NCBI GenBank assembly: GCA_902799655.1
Contig: CADCBH010000030.1
Coordinates: 1-41,892, forward strand
Direction: 5' to 3'
DNA length: 41,892 nt
Origin: an uncultured Bacteroidales bacterium
GTDB taxonomy: Bacteria > Bacteroidota > Bacteroidia > Bacteroidales > Bacteroidaceae
The notes beneath the pieces are model-generated. The model was given only the letters and a program-made list of their open reading frames with translations, did not search any database and was not told where the DNA came from. Below are positions 9,469-21,493 of the stretch, piece after piece. The translations under genes were made by a program, and so were the position numbers. How positions within the stretch are numbered: position 1 is the first letter of the stretch; every line of letters begins with the position of its first letter.

Positions 9469-9963
9469 ATGAAGAAAATTGCATTATTCGTTGTAGCGCT
9501 GGTGATGTCTGTAGCAGCCAATGCTCAGTTTGAACAAGGTAAAGGTTATCTGGGTGCCTCGCTCTCAGGTTTCGACATGAGCAGTCAGGCCAAGAAGTTC
9601 CATATTGGTTTCGATGCCAAGATGGGTTACATGTTTGCTGATAATTTGATGGCTTTGGCAGAGTTTGGATACGACAAGACAGAGGATACCCCTTACACGT
9701 TGTCAACAGGTGCCGGTGCTCGTTACTACATCATCCAGAATGGTCTTTATCTCGGTGCAGGTCTGAAGTATAAGCATTTTGAGAATTTCAACGATCTGGT
9801 GCCCAACATCCATTTAGGATATGCTTTCTTCCTGAGCCGTACGGTGACTATTGAGCCTGAGCTGTACTTCGACTTCTCTACCAAGAGTTCTGACTATTCA
9901 GCCTACGGTCTGCGTATCGGAATCGGTATCTATCTGTTCAAGGACCAGTATACAACAAAGTGA
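9469..9963 (+). CDS. Small outer-membrane beta-barrel protein
   Basis: A 164-residue protein with a Sec signal peptide (MKKIALFVVALVMSVAANAQ). The remainder alternates polar and hydrophobic residues and is rich in Gly, Tyr and Phe: YLGASLSGF, IGFDAKMGYMF, LMALAEFGYD, GAGARYYI, LYLGAGLKY, IHLGYAFFL, VTIEPELYFDF, YGLRIGIGIYLF. This fits an eight-stranded outer-membrane barrel of the OmpW/OmpX-like size class. The function is unknown. It is 11 bp after cstA and just ahead of nadC, so it is likely co-transcribed. Confidence 0.82.
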   Translation: MKKIALFVVALVMSVAANAQFEQGKGYLGASLSGFDMSSQAKKFHIGFDAKMGYMFADNLMALAEFGYDKTEDTPYTLSTGAGARYYIIQNGLYLGAGLKYKHFENFNDLVPNIHLGYAFFLSRTVTIEPELYFDFSTKSSDYSAYGLRIGIGIYLFKDQYTTK

Positions 9964-9989
9964 TTAATATTTTAAGCAAGGTAAAGCTT

Positions 9990-10838
9990 ATGTTAAGTGT
10001 AGAAGAATTGGTTGACAGATTAATTGATCTGTCGTTTGCCGAGGACATCGGTGATGGTGATCACACCACGTTGTGTTGTATTCCAGAAAATGCGATGGGC
10101 AAGAGCCACCTTTTGATAAAAGAAGATGGTATCTTAGCTGGTGTCGAGATCGCTAAAGAGGTGTTCCATCGTTTTGACCCTGAGATGCAGGTCGAAGTGT
10201 TGATGCAGGATGGTACACGTGTGAAGAAGGGCGACATTGCCATGATAGTTACTGGTAAGATCCGCTCACTATTGCAAACGGAACGTCTGATGTTGAACAT
10301 CATGCAACGTATGAGTGGCATTGCCACCATGACCGATAAGTATGTACAACACTTAAAGGGCACTAAGACCCGTGTGCTTGACACCCGTAAAACGACACCA
10401 GGCATGCGTATGCTGGAGAAACAGGCTGTGAAGATTGGTGGTGGCTGTAATCACCGTATCGGACTCTTTGACATGATTCTGCTTAAAGATAATCATGTGG
10501 ACTTTGCTGGCGGCATCGTCAACGCCATCGACCGCTGTCATGCCTACTTAAAGGAAAAAGGCCTTGACTTGAAGATTGAAATTGAGGTGCGCTCATTCGA
10601 TGAACTTAAGCAGGTGCTGGATCATGGTGGTGTCGACCGTATCATGCTTGACAACTTCAGTGTGCCTGATACAAAGAAAGCCGTAGATATCATTGCAGGT
10701 CGTTTTGAGACAGAGTCTTCTGGTGGAATTACCTTCGATACCATTCGCGACTATGCAGAGCAGGGTGTCGACTTTATCTCTGTGGGAGCGTTGACCCACT
10801 CTGTAAAGGGACTTGATATGAGTTTTAAGGCATGCTAA
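9990..10838 (+). CDS. nadC: Quinolinate phosphoribosyltransferase (decarboxylating)
   Basis: NadC turns quinolinate and PRPP into nicotinate mononucleotide, the committed step of de novo NAD synthesis. Conserved features include FAEDIGDGDHTT near the N terminus, QRMSGIATMT, TRKTTPGMRMLEKQAVKIGGG, the active-site HRIGLFDMILLKDNH, IEIEVRSFDE and GVDRIMLDNF. The frame opens at GTG 9960, overlapping the previous stop. ATG 9990 gives 282 residues, the usual family length, and is preferred. nadA and nadB are not adjacent. The stop overlaps the start of the M23 gene by seven bases. Confidence 0.95.
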   Translation: MLSVEELVDRLIDLSFAEDIGDGDHTTLCCIPENAMGKSHLLIKEDGILAGVEIAKEVFHRFDPEMQVEVLMQDGTRVKKGDIAMIVTGKIRSLLQTERLMLNIMQRMSGIATMTDKYVQHLKGTKTRVLDTRKTTPGMRMLEKQAVKIGGGCNHRIGLFDMILLKDNHVDFAGGIVNAIDRCHAYLKEKGLDLKIEIEVRSFDELKQVLDHGGVDRIMLDNFSVPDTKKAVDIIAGRFETESSGGITFDTIRDYAEQGVDFISVGALTHSVKGLDMSFKAC

Positions 10839-11995
10839 GAGTCTCGTTTCTTGCATGTTGTATTCTTTTGCTGACAGGCTGCGGTTCTGATGAGACCGAG
10901 CCTGTCGGCCTTCATGATGTGGCATATGTCTCGCCAGTTGATTATGAGATTACATTGGCAGGCAATTTTGGTGAGCCGAGACCCTTTCATTTTCATGGCG
11001 GTTTAGACGTTAAGACCGAAAATCGTGAGGGAAAGAAGATATTCTCTATCGCTGATGGCTATGTCTCTCGACTAACCGTTAACCTCTATGGCTTTGGCAA
11101 TGCGATATACGTCAGCCATCCTGATGGCAATACGAGTGTCTATTGTCATCTGAAACATTTTGCTGATCAATATGAGGCTCTTTTGCAGCGTACAGGTAAA
11201 GATACACTGTCGATGGTGTTCCCATCTACGCAATTCCCTGTAAAGGCTGGTGACCTGATTGCCATTAGCGGTAATACGGGACATTCCACTGGTCCGCATC
11301 TGCATATTGAACTGCATGACACCCGCACGTGGGCTATGCGTGATCCATTAGACAAGTTATGTCGCTATATTGCTGACAGCGTAGCACCACAGGCGCACTC
11401 TTTTATGGCCTATCCGATGGATGCTGAGGGCGTCTTTAATGGTGGATTCACTAAGCAGACCTATGGCTTTGGTGCTCCCGACGTGAAGGTTCAACATTCA
11501 ACATTCAACGTGCAACGCGCATTCACCGCATGGGGAAGGGTAGGCTTTGCACTCTGGGCGGATGACTATAGTGAGGGCACTTATAATCATTATGGTATAC
11601 GACTAACCCGTCTGCTCGTCGATGGTCGTGAGGTGTTTCGCTCTTTGGTCGATAGCATTCCTGTTAGTTGCCAGTTGGAGGTCAATCAGTGGGGTGACTA
11701 TGATCATTGGCGCCATACGCGTGTATGGTATATGAAATCATTTCGTGAACCAGGTATGCGTCTCCCTGTGTTACATACTAATTTCGAACAAGGTGTCGTT
11801 TGCTTTGATGAAGAGCGCGACTATCACCTGACTTATGTGCTTAGCGATTATAATGGCAATGAGTCACAATATTCTTTCACTGTTCGAGGAGAACGATTCC
11901 CTGGTATCAAGCCACACCCGCGCAGACAGTTACTTAATCGCCATCAACTCTATGGACAATGTCTTTGGCCGCGCTACTCATTTTTCGTAAAATAA
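10832..11995 (+). CDS. M23 (LytM-type) peptidase lipoprotein
   Basis: A 387-residue predicted lipoprotein with lipobox LLTGC (Cys17). Its M23 metallopeptidase domain cuts peptidoglycan cross-links or acts as a cell-wall hydrolase regulator. The zinc motif parts are FHGGLDV (H55, D59) and GPHLHIEL (about 154-161), so the site looks intact. About 200 further residues form a beta-rich C-terminal region of unknown role. Between the two, at 11490-11517, is a 7-bp tandem repeat encoding VQHSTFNVQR, which looks like an inserted repeat. The start overlaps the nadC stop, suggesting coupling. Confidence 0.88.
   Translation: MLRVSFLACCILLLTGCGSDETEPVGLHDVAYVSPVDYEITLAGNFGEPRPFHFHGGLDVKTENREGKKIFSIADGYVSRLTVNLYGFGNAIYVSHPDGNTSVYCHLKHFADQYEALLQRTGKDTLSMVFPSTQFPVKAGDLIAISGNTGHSTGPHLHIELHDTRTWAMRDPLDKLCRYIADSVAPQAHSFMAYPMDAEGVFNGGFTKQTYGFGAPDVKVQHSTFNVQRAFTAWGRVGFALWADDYSEGTYNHYGIRLTRLLVDGREVFRSLVDSIPVSCQLEVNQWGDYDHWRHTRVWYMKSFREPGMRLPVLHTNFEQGVVCFDEERDYHLTYVLSDYNGNESQYSFTVRGERFPGIKPHPRRQLLNRHQLYGQCLWPRYSFFVK
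11490..11517 (+). repeat. Heptanucleotide repeat inside the M23 gene
   Basis: Two exact copies of TTCAACA, then TTCAACG and a diverged TGCAACG. A change of one unit (7 bp) would shift the reading frame of the M23 lipoprotein. Confidence 0.75.
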
Positions 11996-12027
11996 GGTGA
12001 AATCATGCAAATATCATTTTTTTTTAT

Positions 12028-12035
12028 TACCTTTG
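12028..12035 (+). promoter_or_regulatory. -7 box of the C69 dipeptidase gene
   Basis: TACCTTTG followed by CAAG, 27 bp before the ATG at 12063. No TTTG is seen at the -33 position. Confidence 0.55.
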
Positions 12036-12062
12036 CAAGCAAAACCAATTAAGATACCGATT

Positions 12063-13712
12063 ATGAAACGATTAATTCTACTAACAACCGTACTGACTGT
12101 TGCTTCCTATGTAGCTGCCTGCACGAACTTTATTGTTGGAAAGGCTGCATCAGTCGATGGCTCTGTTATCTGTTCTTATAATGCAGACTCATACGGCGCT
12201 TTTATGTCACTGGCCCATTATCCTGCGGCTAAGCACCAGAAAGGGGATATGCGAAAGATATTCGAGTGGGATACCAACAAATATCTTGGTGAGATTCCTG
12301 AAGCTGCTGAGACTTACAACGTAGTAGGCAACATCAATGAGTGGCAGGTGACAATTGGTGAAACGACATATGGTGGTCGTGAGGAAATGGTTGACTCAAC
12401 AGGTATCATAGATTACGGTTCACTGATATATATTGCACTCCAGCGTTCAAAAAGTGCTCGAGAGGCCATACAGATTATGACATCACTGACAGAGACCTAT
12501 GGCTATTATTCTGAAGGAGAAACATTTACTATTTGTGATCCTAATGAGGCTTGGATGATGGAAATGCAAGGTTGTGGTCCTGACCGTCAGAAATCTAAGG
12601 AACGTGTGGTGTGGGTAGCCCGTCGCATACCTGATAACGCTATTTGTGGTCATGCCAATCAGAGCCGCATCGGTGTATTTCCGTTAAATGACAAGGAGAA
12701 TGTGCTCTACTCAAAGAATGTGATTAAGTATGCTCGGAAGATGGGTTGGTTCACTGGTCGTGATGATGCATTCTCGTGGAAGATGGCTTATGCAGCACCA
12801 GATTTCTCTGGACGTCGTATCTGTGACGCCCGTGTATGGAGCTTCTTCAACCACCATGTCAAGGGTATGGAACATTATTTACCATGGGCATTAGGTAAGG
12901 ATCCTGATGCTGAGGATATGCCGCTCTGGGTGGTTCCCATCAAGAAACTAAGCGTGGCTGATATCATTCAGGATATGCGTGATCATTATGAGGGTACTCC
13001 ATTAGCGATTGATTCTACTGATATTGGTGGTGGTATTTGGCAGATGCCATATCGTCCAACTCCTTTGTTCTTCAAAGTTGATGGCAAGAAATACTTCAAT
13101 GAGCGTCCGACTTCAACGCAACAGACCTCATGGTCATTTGTGTCTCAAATGCGCTCGTGGCTGCCTCGCGAAATGGGGGGCTGTTTCTGGTTCGGTAATG
13201 ACGACGGCAATATGGTGGCATATACACCTGTGTACTGTTCTATGACAGAACTTCCAGAATGTTATCATACACCTGGAGCCGATGACTTGACCTTCAGTGA
13301 TCGTAATGCTTACTGGGTGGAAAACTGGGTCAGCAATATGGTATATCCGCGCTATACCATGCTTTTCCCTTCACTTAGGGAGGTCCGTGACTCACTGCAG
13401 CAGGCTTATTTCCAACAACAACCGGAGATAGAAGCAAAAGCGCGTGAGATGCAGCCTGCTCATATGCAACGCTTCCTCAACGACTATAGTGTGCAACAGG
13501 CTCAGCAGATGTTGGCTCGCTGGAAACAACTGGCTTTCTATCTGGTCGTCAAGTACAATGATATGATTGTGAAGCCCGAAGAGAATGGGCAGTTCCTGCG
13601 TACCAAGTACGGCTTAGGCGCCACTGTCAAGCGTCCCGGTTATTCGACACCTTATGCACGACAACTTATTCGTCAGGCCGGTAACCGATATGCTGTACCA
13701 GAAGAAAAGTGA
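12063..13712 (+). CDS. C69-family dipeptidase (PepD-like), secreted
   Basis: A 549-residue peptidase of family C69 (Ntn-hydrolase fold), which usually removes dipeptides. The N terminus MKRLILLTTVLTVASYVAACTNF is a signal peptide that runs directly into Cys20-Thr-Asn. In this family Cys at the mature N terminus is the nucleophile, so signal cleavage would also activate the enzyme. Other family stretches include ASVDGSVICSYNADS, ETFTICDPNEAWMMEMQG and VARRIPDNAICGHANQSRIG. VAAC could instead be read as a lipobox, which would block the nucleophile. The NhaD gene follows after 33 bp, perhaps in the same transcript. Confidence 0.92.
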   Translation: MKRLILLTTVLTVASYVAACTNFIVGKAASVDGSVICSYNADSYGAFMSLAHYPAAKHQKGDMRKIFEWDTNKYLGEIPEAAETYNVVGNINEWQVTIGETTYGGREEMVDSTGIIDYGSLIYIALQRSKSAREAIQIMTSLTETYGYYSEGETFTICDPNEAWMMEMQGCGPDRQKSKERVVWVARRIPDNAICGHANQSRIGVFPLNDKENVLYSKNVIKYARKMGWFTGRDDAFSWKMAYAAPDFSGRRICDARVWSFFNHHVKGMEHYLPWALGKDPDAEDMPLWVVPIKKLSVADIIQDMRDHYEGTPLAIDSTDIGGGIWQMPYRPTPLFFKVDGKKYFNERPTSTQQTSWSFVSQMRSWLPREMGGCFWFGNDDGNMVAYTPVYCSMTELPECYHTPGADDLTFSDRNAYWVENWVSNMVYPRYTMLFPSLREVRDSLQQAYFQQQPEIEAKAREMQPAHMQRFLNDYSVQQAQQMLARWKQLAFYLVVKYNDMIVKPEENGQFLRTKYGLGATVKRPGYSTPYARQLIRQAGNRYAVPEEK

Positions 13713-13745
13713 GTAAATTGAGTATTTGATAAAAAAAGAAACATC

Positions 13746-16780
<3,035 letters not shown>

Positions 16781-16783
16781 ACG

Positions 16784-16815
16784 AATTGACAATTGATAAT
16801 TGATAATTGACAATT
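16784..16815 (+). repeat. Heptanucleotide repeat between atpD and atpC
   Basis: Four units AATTGAC, AATTGAT, AATTGAT, AATTGAC plus a partial AATT, ending exactly at the atpC ATG. It occupies almost the whole intergenic gap, including the ribosome-binding region of atpC. Confidence 0.8.
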
Positions 16816-17064
16816 ATGCTGAAGCTGAAGATAGTTTCTCCCGAAAAGATAGAATTCGAAGGTGAGGTGGATAGCGTACTGGTTCCAGGATCCATGGGCC
16901 AGTTTGAAATCCTCGTCAACCACGCACCAATTATCTCGTCGCTAGACAAAGGTAAGGTCGTCTATACACTGCCTGGTGGCGAGAAGAAACCGCTTGATAT
17001 CTGTGGCGGTTTTGTTGAGGTGCAGAAGAATGTGGTGAGTCTCTGCGTGGAGATCAACGAATGA
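16816..17064 (+). CDS. atpC: F1 ATP synthase epsilon subunit (short form)
   Basis: An 82-residue epsilon subunit consisting only of the N-terminal beta-sandwich: KIVSPEKIEFEGEVDSVLVPGSMGQFEIL and NHAPIISSL are typical. It stops where the C-terminal two-helix domain of the 130-140 residue enzymes would begin; that domain is the ATP-hydrolysis brake in E. coli and Bacillus. The following frames do not encode a lost helical domain, so this looks like a natural short form. ATG 16816 is used; a TTG three codons upstream lies in the repeat. Confidence 0.92.
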   Translation: MLKLKIVSPEKIEFEGEVDSVLVPGSMGQFEILVNHAPIISSLDKGKVVYTLPGGEKKPLDICGGFVEVQKNVVSLCVEINE

Positions 17065-17082
17065 TGATGAATACGTAGTGTG

Positions 17083-17472
17083 ATGGATATTAATAACGAG
17101 AGCCGTAGATATATCATACAGAGCGTAGTATTGTTCTGCTTGCTGACCCTTTTTGGAGGTTTGGCAATGACGTTGTGGTCATTCGATATGTTGAATGCCA
17201 TGATTGTAAGCGGATGCTTCGTTTTAGTGATTGACTTGGCTTCAGGCTTTATCTTCCGATGGGTGGCTACCCGTCATGCAGATATGTTGCCCTCGTTCTT
17301 TACTGGTGTTTCCGGATTCCGTTTCTTGGGAGCATTGGCTGTGATGGCCATTTGGTATGCTACATCGGATCGAGCATCGTTGATGACGTTCTTCGTAGTG
17401 TTCCTTATATATTATATGGTATCGCTGATTCATCACTCTATCTTCTTTTCGAGAATATCCAATCGTTTATAA
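17083..17472 (+). CDS. AtpI-like small membrane protein
   Basis: A 129-residue protein with four hydrophobic segments, roughly residues 11-30, 35-55, 70-93 and 98-120. Its position in front of the a subunit is where atpI (assembly factor for the c ring) sits in many operons. Sequence similarity to AtpI is not obvious to me, so the name rests on position and topology. The frame can also start at GTG 17080, one codon earlier. It ends about 26 bp before the annotated start of atpB. Confidence 0.75.
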   Translation: MDINNESRRYIIQSVVLFCLLTLFGGLAMTLWSFDMLNAMIVSGCFVLVIDLASGFIFRWVATRHADMLPSFFTGVSGFRFLGALAVMAIWYATSDRASLMTFFVVFLIYYMVSLIHHSIFFSRISNRL

Positions 17473-17497
17473 CGAGTTTAAAGTTAACGTATTAGAC

Positions 17498-18514
17498 TTG
17501 CTGATGATGGCAGTGCTGCCTCTGTCTGTGCAGGCTGGCGAGGAATCCAAGGACGAGTCCCTGAATATCTCAGAGATTGTTTTGGAGCACCTCTCCGACT
17601 CGTATGAGTGGCACATCGCTACCTATCAAGGTAAGCACATTGGTTTTCCATTGCCAATCATTATCAGGAGTTCACAGACTGGTGAGTGGCACTTCTGTAC
17701 TGAGCATTCTCTGCCTAAAGGCTTCTTCTTCAATCCTGAAGCCCATGGCAAGATTTATGAGCAGATGGCTGACGGAACTATCGAGCGCCCGCTGGATTTG
17801 AGCATTACACGTAATGTTTTGCAGATTTGGATTGTGGTGCTTGTGTTATTGGTAGTATTCCTGAGCTGTGCCCGCTGGTACAAGAAGCACGACAAGACAA
17901 GCAATGCGCCAGGTGGATTTATTGGTGCTGTAGAGTTGCTGGTGATGATGATTAACGATGATGTCATCAAGGCGTCTATTGGCGAAAAGCACTACAAGCC
18001 CTACGCTCCTTATCTGCTGACCGTGTTCTTCTTTATTCTTGTTACCAACCTCTTGGGACTGTTACCTATATTCCCTGGTGGTTCTAATGTAACGGGTAAT
18101 ATCAATATCACCTTCTTCTTGGCGTTCTGTACGTTTCTGGCCATCAACCTGTTTGGTAACAAGGAGTATTGGAAGGATATCTTCTGGCCCAATGTGCCTA
18201 TCTTCCTGAAAGCCATTCCGTTGATGCCGCTCATCGAGCTTTTTGGTGTGTTCACTAAGCCTTTTGCCTTGATGATTCGTCTCTTTGCCAACATGATGGC
18301 TGGTCATGCGATGATACTCAGCTTCAGCTGCGTCATCTTCCTTGGTTGGTCAATGGGTGTTGGCATGGGTTTGGGCTTGAACTTGTTCAGCATTCTGATG
18401 CTGTTGTTCATGAACGCTCTCGAACTGCTAGTAGCATTTGTACAAGCCTACGTGTTCACCATGTTGAGTGCAGTGTTCATTGGCCTTGCACATCAGGAAC
18501 ATCATGAAGAATAA
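17498..18514 (+). CDS. atpB: Fo ATP synthase a subunit
   Basis: The stator half of the proton channel. Six or so membrane helices follow a long N-terminal periplasmic extension of about 100 residues. The essential arginine is in FALMIRLFANMMAGHA (about R261), and ITFFLAFCTFLAIN and LELLVAFVQAYVFTMLSAVFIGL are typical. The start is unclear: the frame has TTG 17498 and ATG at 17504 and 17507, giving MMAVLPLSVQAG, a signal-like segment with no positive charges. Codons further upstream (FKVNVLDL) would complete a better signal but have no standard start. Confidence 0.95.
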   Translation: MLMMAVLPLSVQAGEESKDESLNISEIVLEHLSDSYEWHIATYQGKHIGFPLPIIIRSSQTGEWHFCTEHSLPKGFFFNPEAHGKIYEQMADGTIERPLDLSITRNVLQIWIVVLVLLVVFLSCARWYKKHDKTSNAPGGFIGAVELLVMMINDDVIKASIGEKHYKPYAPYLLTVFFFILVTNLLGLLPIFPGGSNVTGNINITFFLAFCTFLAINLFGNKEYWKDIFWPNVPIFLKAIPLMPLIELFGVFTKPFALMIRLFANMMAGHAMILSFSCVIFLGWSMGVGMGLGLNLFSILMLLFMNALELLVAFVQAYVFTMLSAVFIGLAHQEHHEE

Positions 18515-18568
18515 GTATTCTATTGAATAAATAACTAAACAAACAATATTAACAATTTAAAACATTAA

Positions 18569-18814
<246 letters not shown>

Positions 18815-18827
18815 ATCCCTATAGCAA

Positions 18828-19340
18828 ATGGATTTCACTCAATTACCAGCAATTCTCACGCCAGATCTAGGACTTCTGTTCTGGATGCTGTTAGCGTTTC
18901 TGGTTGTCTTTGGGGTCCTTGCCAAGTTTGGCTTCCCTGCCATCGTCAATATGGTAGATGAGCGCAACAAGTATATAGACGAAAGTCTACGCAAGGCTCA
19001 CGAGGCTCAGGAACGTCTTGCCAACATTGAGAAGGAAGGTGAATCCATTCTGCAGGAGGCTCGCGAGAAACAAGCTCAGATACTGAAGGAAGCTGCCGAG
19101 TCGCGCGATGCTATTGTTGAGCAGGCTCAGCAGAAGGCTCGTGCCGAGGGAGCTCGCTTGCTTGATGAGGCTAAGGCTGCTATCGAGCAGGAGAAGAAGG
19201 CTGCCATTGCTGACATCCGTCAGCAGGTTGCTACGCTCAGTGTCGAAATTGCCGAGAAAGTACTTCGCCAAAACCTCCGTGACGACAAGTCGCAAATGGA
19301 TTTGATCGACCGCATGCTGGATGGCGCTACTGCTAATTAA
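18828..19340 (+). CDS. atpF: Fo ATP synthase b subunit
   Basis: A 170-residue peripheral-stalk protein: one N-terminal membrane helix (LGLLFWMLLAFLVVFGVLAKFG, about 14-35) followed by a long charged coiled coil rich in Ala, Glu and Lys, ending in the delta-binding region. Length and layout are typical. It starts 13 bases after atpE. Confidence 0.95.
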   Translation: MDFTQLPAILTPDLGLLFWMLLAFLVVFGVLAKFGFPAIVNMVDERNKYIDESLRKAHEAQERLANIEKEGESILQEAREKQAQILKEAAESRDAIVEQAQQKARAEGARLLDEAKAAIEQEKKAAIADIRQQVATLSVEIAEKVLRQNLRDDKSQMDLIDRMLDGATAN

Positions 19341-19357
19341 ATATAAGGTATACGCGT

Positions 19358-19894
19358 ATGGATATCGGAGTAATCTCTACGAGATATGCACGAGCACTCT
19401 TGAAGAGCGCTACGGATGCTAAGCTTGAAGACCAGATCTATCAGGAAATGATGACGCTGGGCAAGAGCTTCACTGATGTGCCCGTGCTTCGTCAGACCAT
19501 CGACAATCCCATGCTTGACAAGGCCAAGAAGCAGATGCTACTGGAGACCGCTGCTGGCGGTAAACCAAGCACGCTGGCGCAGACCTTCATTGCCCTTGTG
19601 CTGAAGGAAGACCGTGAGAACATGATTCAGTTCATGGCCTACTCGTATGTCACGCTTTACCGTAAGCAGAAGAACGTCATCCGTGGTAAACTCACCACTG
19701 CTGCCCGCGTGTCTGCAGAGACAGAACAGAAGATGCGTCAGATGGTGGAGAGCAAGACTCAAGGTACTGTGGAGTTTGAGACCGAGGTGAATCCCGACAT
19801 CATTGGTGGCTTCATCCTCGAATATGACACCTATCGTATGGATGCCAGTGTCAAGTCGAAACTCAACAACATTCTTAACACACTAAAAAAGTAA
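19358..19894 (+). CDS. atpH: F1 ATP synthase delta subunit
   Basis: A 178-residue OSCP/delta protein that links the b stalk to the top of F1. The N-terminal helical domain begins ISTRYARALLKSATD, and the C-terminal domain contains the characteristic VNPDIIGGFILEYDTYRMDASVKSKLN. It sits 17 bases after atpF and six before atpA. Confidence 0.95.
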   Translation: MDIGVISTRYARALLKSATDAKLEDQIYQEMMTLGKSFTDVPVLRQTIDNPMLDKAKKQMLLETAAGGKPSTLAQTFIALVLKEDRENMIQFMAYSYVTLYRKQKNVIRGKLTTAARVSAETEQKMRQMVESKTQGTVEFETEVNPDIIGGFILEYDTYRMDASVKSKLNNILNTLKK

Positions 19895-19900
19895 TAAACA

Positions 19901-21487
19901 ATGTCAGATAAAATTAAACCAAGCGAAGTCAGTCAGGTGCTGCTTGAACAGCTGAAGGGTATTCAGAATGCTGAGCAGTTTGACGAGGTAGGTACCGTGC
20001 TCACCGTTAGTGATGGTGTAGCTCGTATCTATGGACTCCGTAATGCCGAGGCCAACGAGCTGCTCGAATTCGAGAACGGCACGATGGCTATCGTGATGAA
20101 CTTGGAGGAAGACAACGTCGGTTGTGTGCTTCTAGGTACCACGTCGGGCATCAAGGAGGGTATGGTGGTGAAGCGTACCAAGCGCATTGCCTCTATCCGC
20201 GTCAACGACAACATGCTGGGTCGTGTCATTAATCCGCTGGGACAGGCTGTTGACGGCAAGGGGGACATCGACCTCACTGACGCTTTCGAGATGCCTCTGG
20301 ACCGCAAGGCACCTGGCGTAATCTACCGCCAGCCTGTGAAAGAGCCGCTACAGACAGGTCTGAAGGCTATCGACTCTATGATTCCCATTGGCCGTGGTCA
20401 GCGTGAGCTTATCATTGGTGACCGTCAGACAGGTAAGACGGCTATTGCCGTTGATACCATCATCAACCAGAAGAGTTTCTATGAGGCAGGCAAGCCTGTA
20501 TACTGTATCTATGTTGCTATAGGACAGAAGGCTAGTACAGTTGCTAACCTCGTACAAACACTGAAGGAGCATGGCGCCATGCCATACACCATCATTGTGG
20601 CTGCTACTGCAGCTGATCCTGCTGCTATGCAGTACTACGCTCCATTTGCTGGTGCTGCTATCGGTGAGTATTTCCGCGACCGTGGTCTGCCCGCACTCGT
20701 TGTTTACGACGACCTGTCGAAGCAGGCTGTTGCCTATCGTGAGGTGTCACTGATTCTGCGTCGTCCTTCTGGTCGTGAGGCATATCCTGGCGATGTGTTC
20801 TATCTGCACTCTCGTCTCCTTGAACGTGCAGCTAAGATGAACGAACAGCAGGAGGTTGCTGAGCAGATGAACGATCTGCCCGAGTGCATGAAGGGTCATG
20901 TGAAGGGTGGTGGTTCACTCACTGCTCTGCCTATTATTGAGACTCAGGCTGGTGACGTGTCCGCATACATCCCCACGAACGTGATTTCAATTACCGATGG
21001 TCAGATATTCTTGGAGTCCGACCTCTTCAACCAAGGCTTCCGTCCTGCCATTAACGTAGGTATCTCGGTATCTCGTGTAGGTGGTTCAGCACAAATCAAG
21101 TCCATGAAGAAGGTAGCTGGTACTTTGAAGATTGACCAGGCTCAGTATCGTGAGTTGGAGGCTTTCTCTAAGTTCTCCAGTGATATGGATGCCGTGACGG
21201 CAATGACGCTTGATCGTGGTCGTAAGAACAACCAGTTGCTCATTCAGCCTCAGTATAGTCCTATGCCTGTAGGTGAACAGATCGCCATTCTCTACTGTGG
21301 CGTTCATGGACTGATGCGCGAGGTACCTATCGATAAGGTACGTGAGTGTCAGAATCAGTTCCTCGACAAGCTGCGTTCGTCAGCTCCTGAGGTTATTGAG
21401 ACGCTGACTGCCGGTAAGATTGATGACGCCACGACCCAGAAGATTGAGGCTGTCATGGCCGACATTGCAGGAACGTATAAAGCTTGA
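19901..21487 (+). CDS. atpA: F1 ATP synthase alpha subunit
   Basis: The non-catalytic nucleotide-binding F1 subunit, 528 residues. Walker A is [13 protein letters not shown], followed by [12 protein letters not shown], the [19 protein letters not shown] stretch and [17 protein letters not shown]. Length and motif order are normal. It is followed six bases later by atpG. Confidence 0.97.
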   Translation: MSDKIKPSEVSQVLLEQLKGIQNAEQFDEVGTVLTVSDGVARIYGLRNAEANELLEFENGTMAIVMNLEEDNVGCVLLGTTSGIKEGMVVKRTKRIASIRVNDNMLGRVINPLGQAVDGKGDIDLTDAFEMPLDRKAPGVIYRQPVKEPLQTGLKAIDSMIPIGRGQRELIIGDRQTGKTAIAVDTIINQKSFYEAGKPVYCIYVAIGQKASTVANLVQTLKEHGAMPYTIIVAATAADPAAMQYYAPFAGAAIGEYFRDRGLPALVVYDDLSKQAVAYREVSLILRRPSGREAYPGDVFYLHSRLLERAAKMNEQQEVAEQMNDLPECMKGHVKGGGSLTALPIIETQAGDVSAYIPTNVISITDGQIFLESDLFNQGFRPAINVGISVSRVGGSAQIKSMKKVAGTLKIDQAQYRELEAFSKFSSDMDAVTAMTLDRGRKNNQLLIQPQYSPMPVGEQIAILYCGVHGLMREVPIDKVRECQNQFLDKLRSSAPEVIETLTAGKIDDATTQKIEAVMADIAGTYKA

Positions 21488-21493
21488 TAGCCT

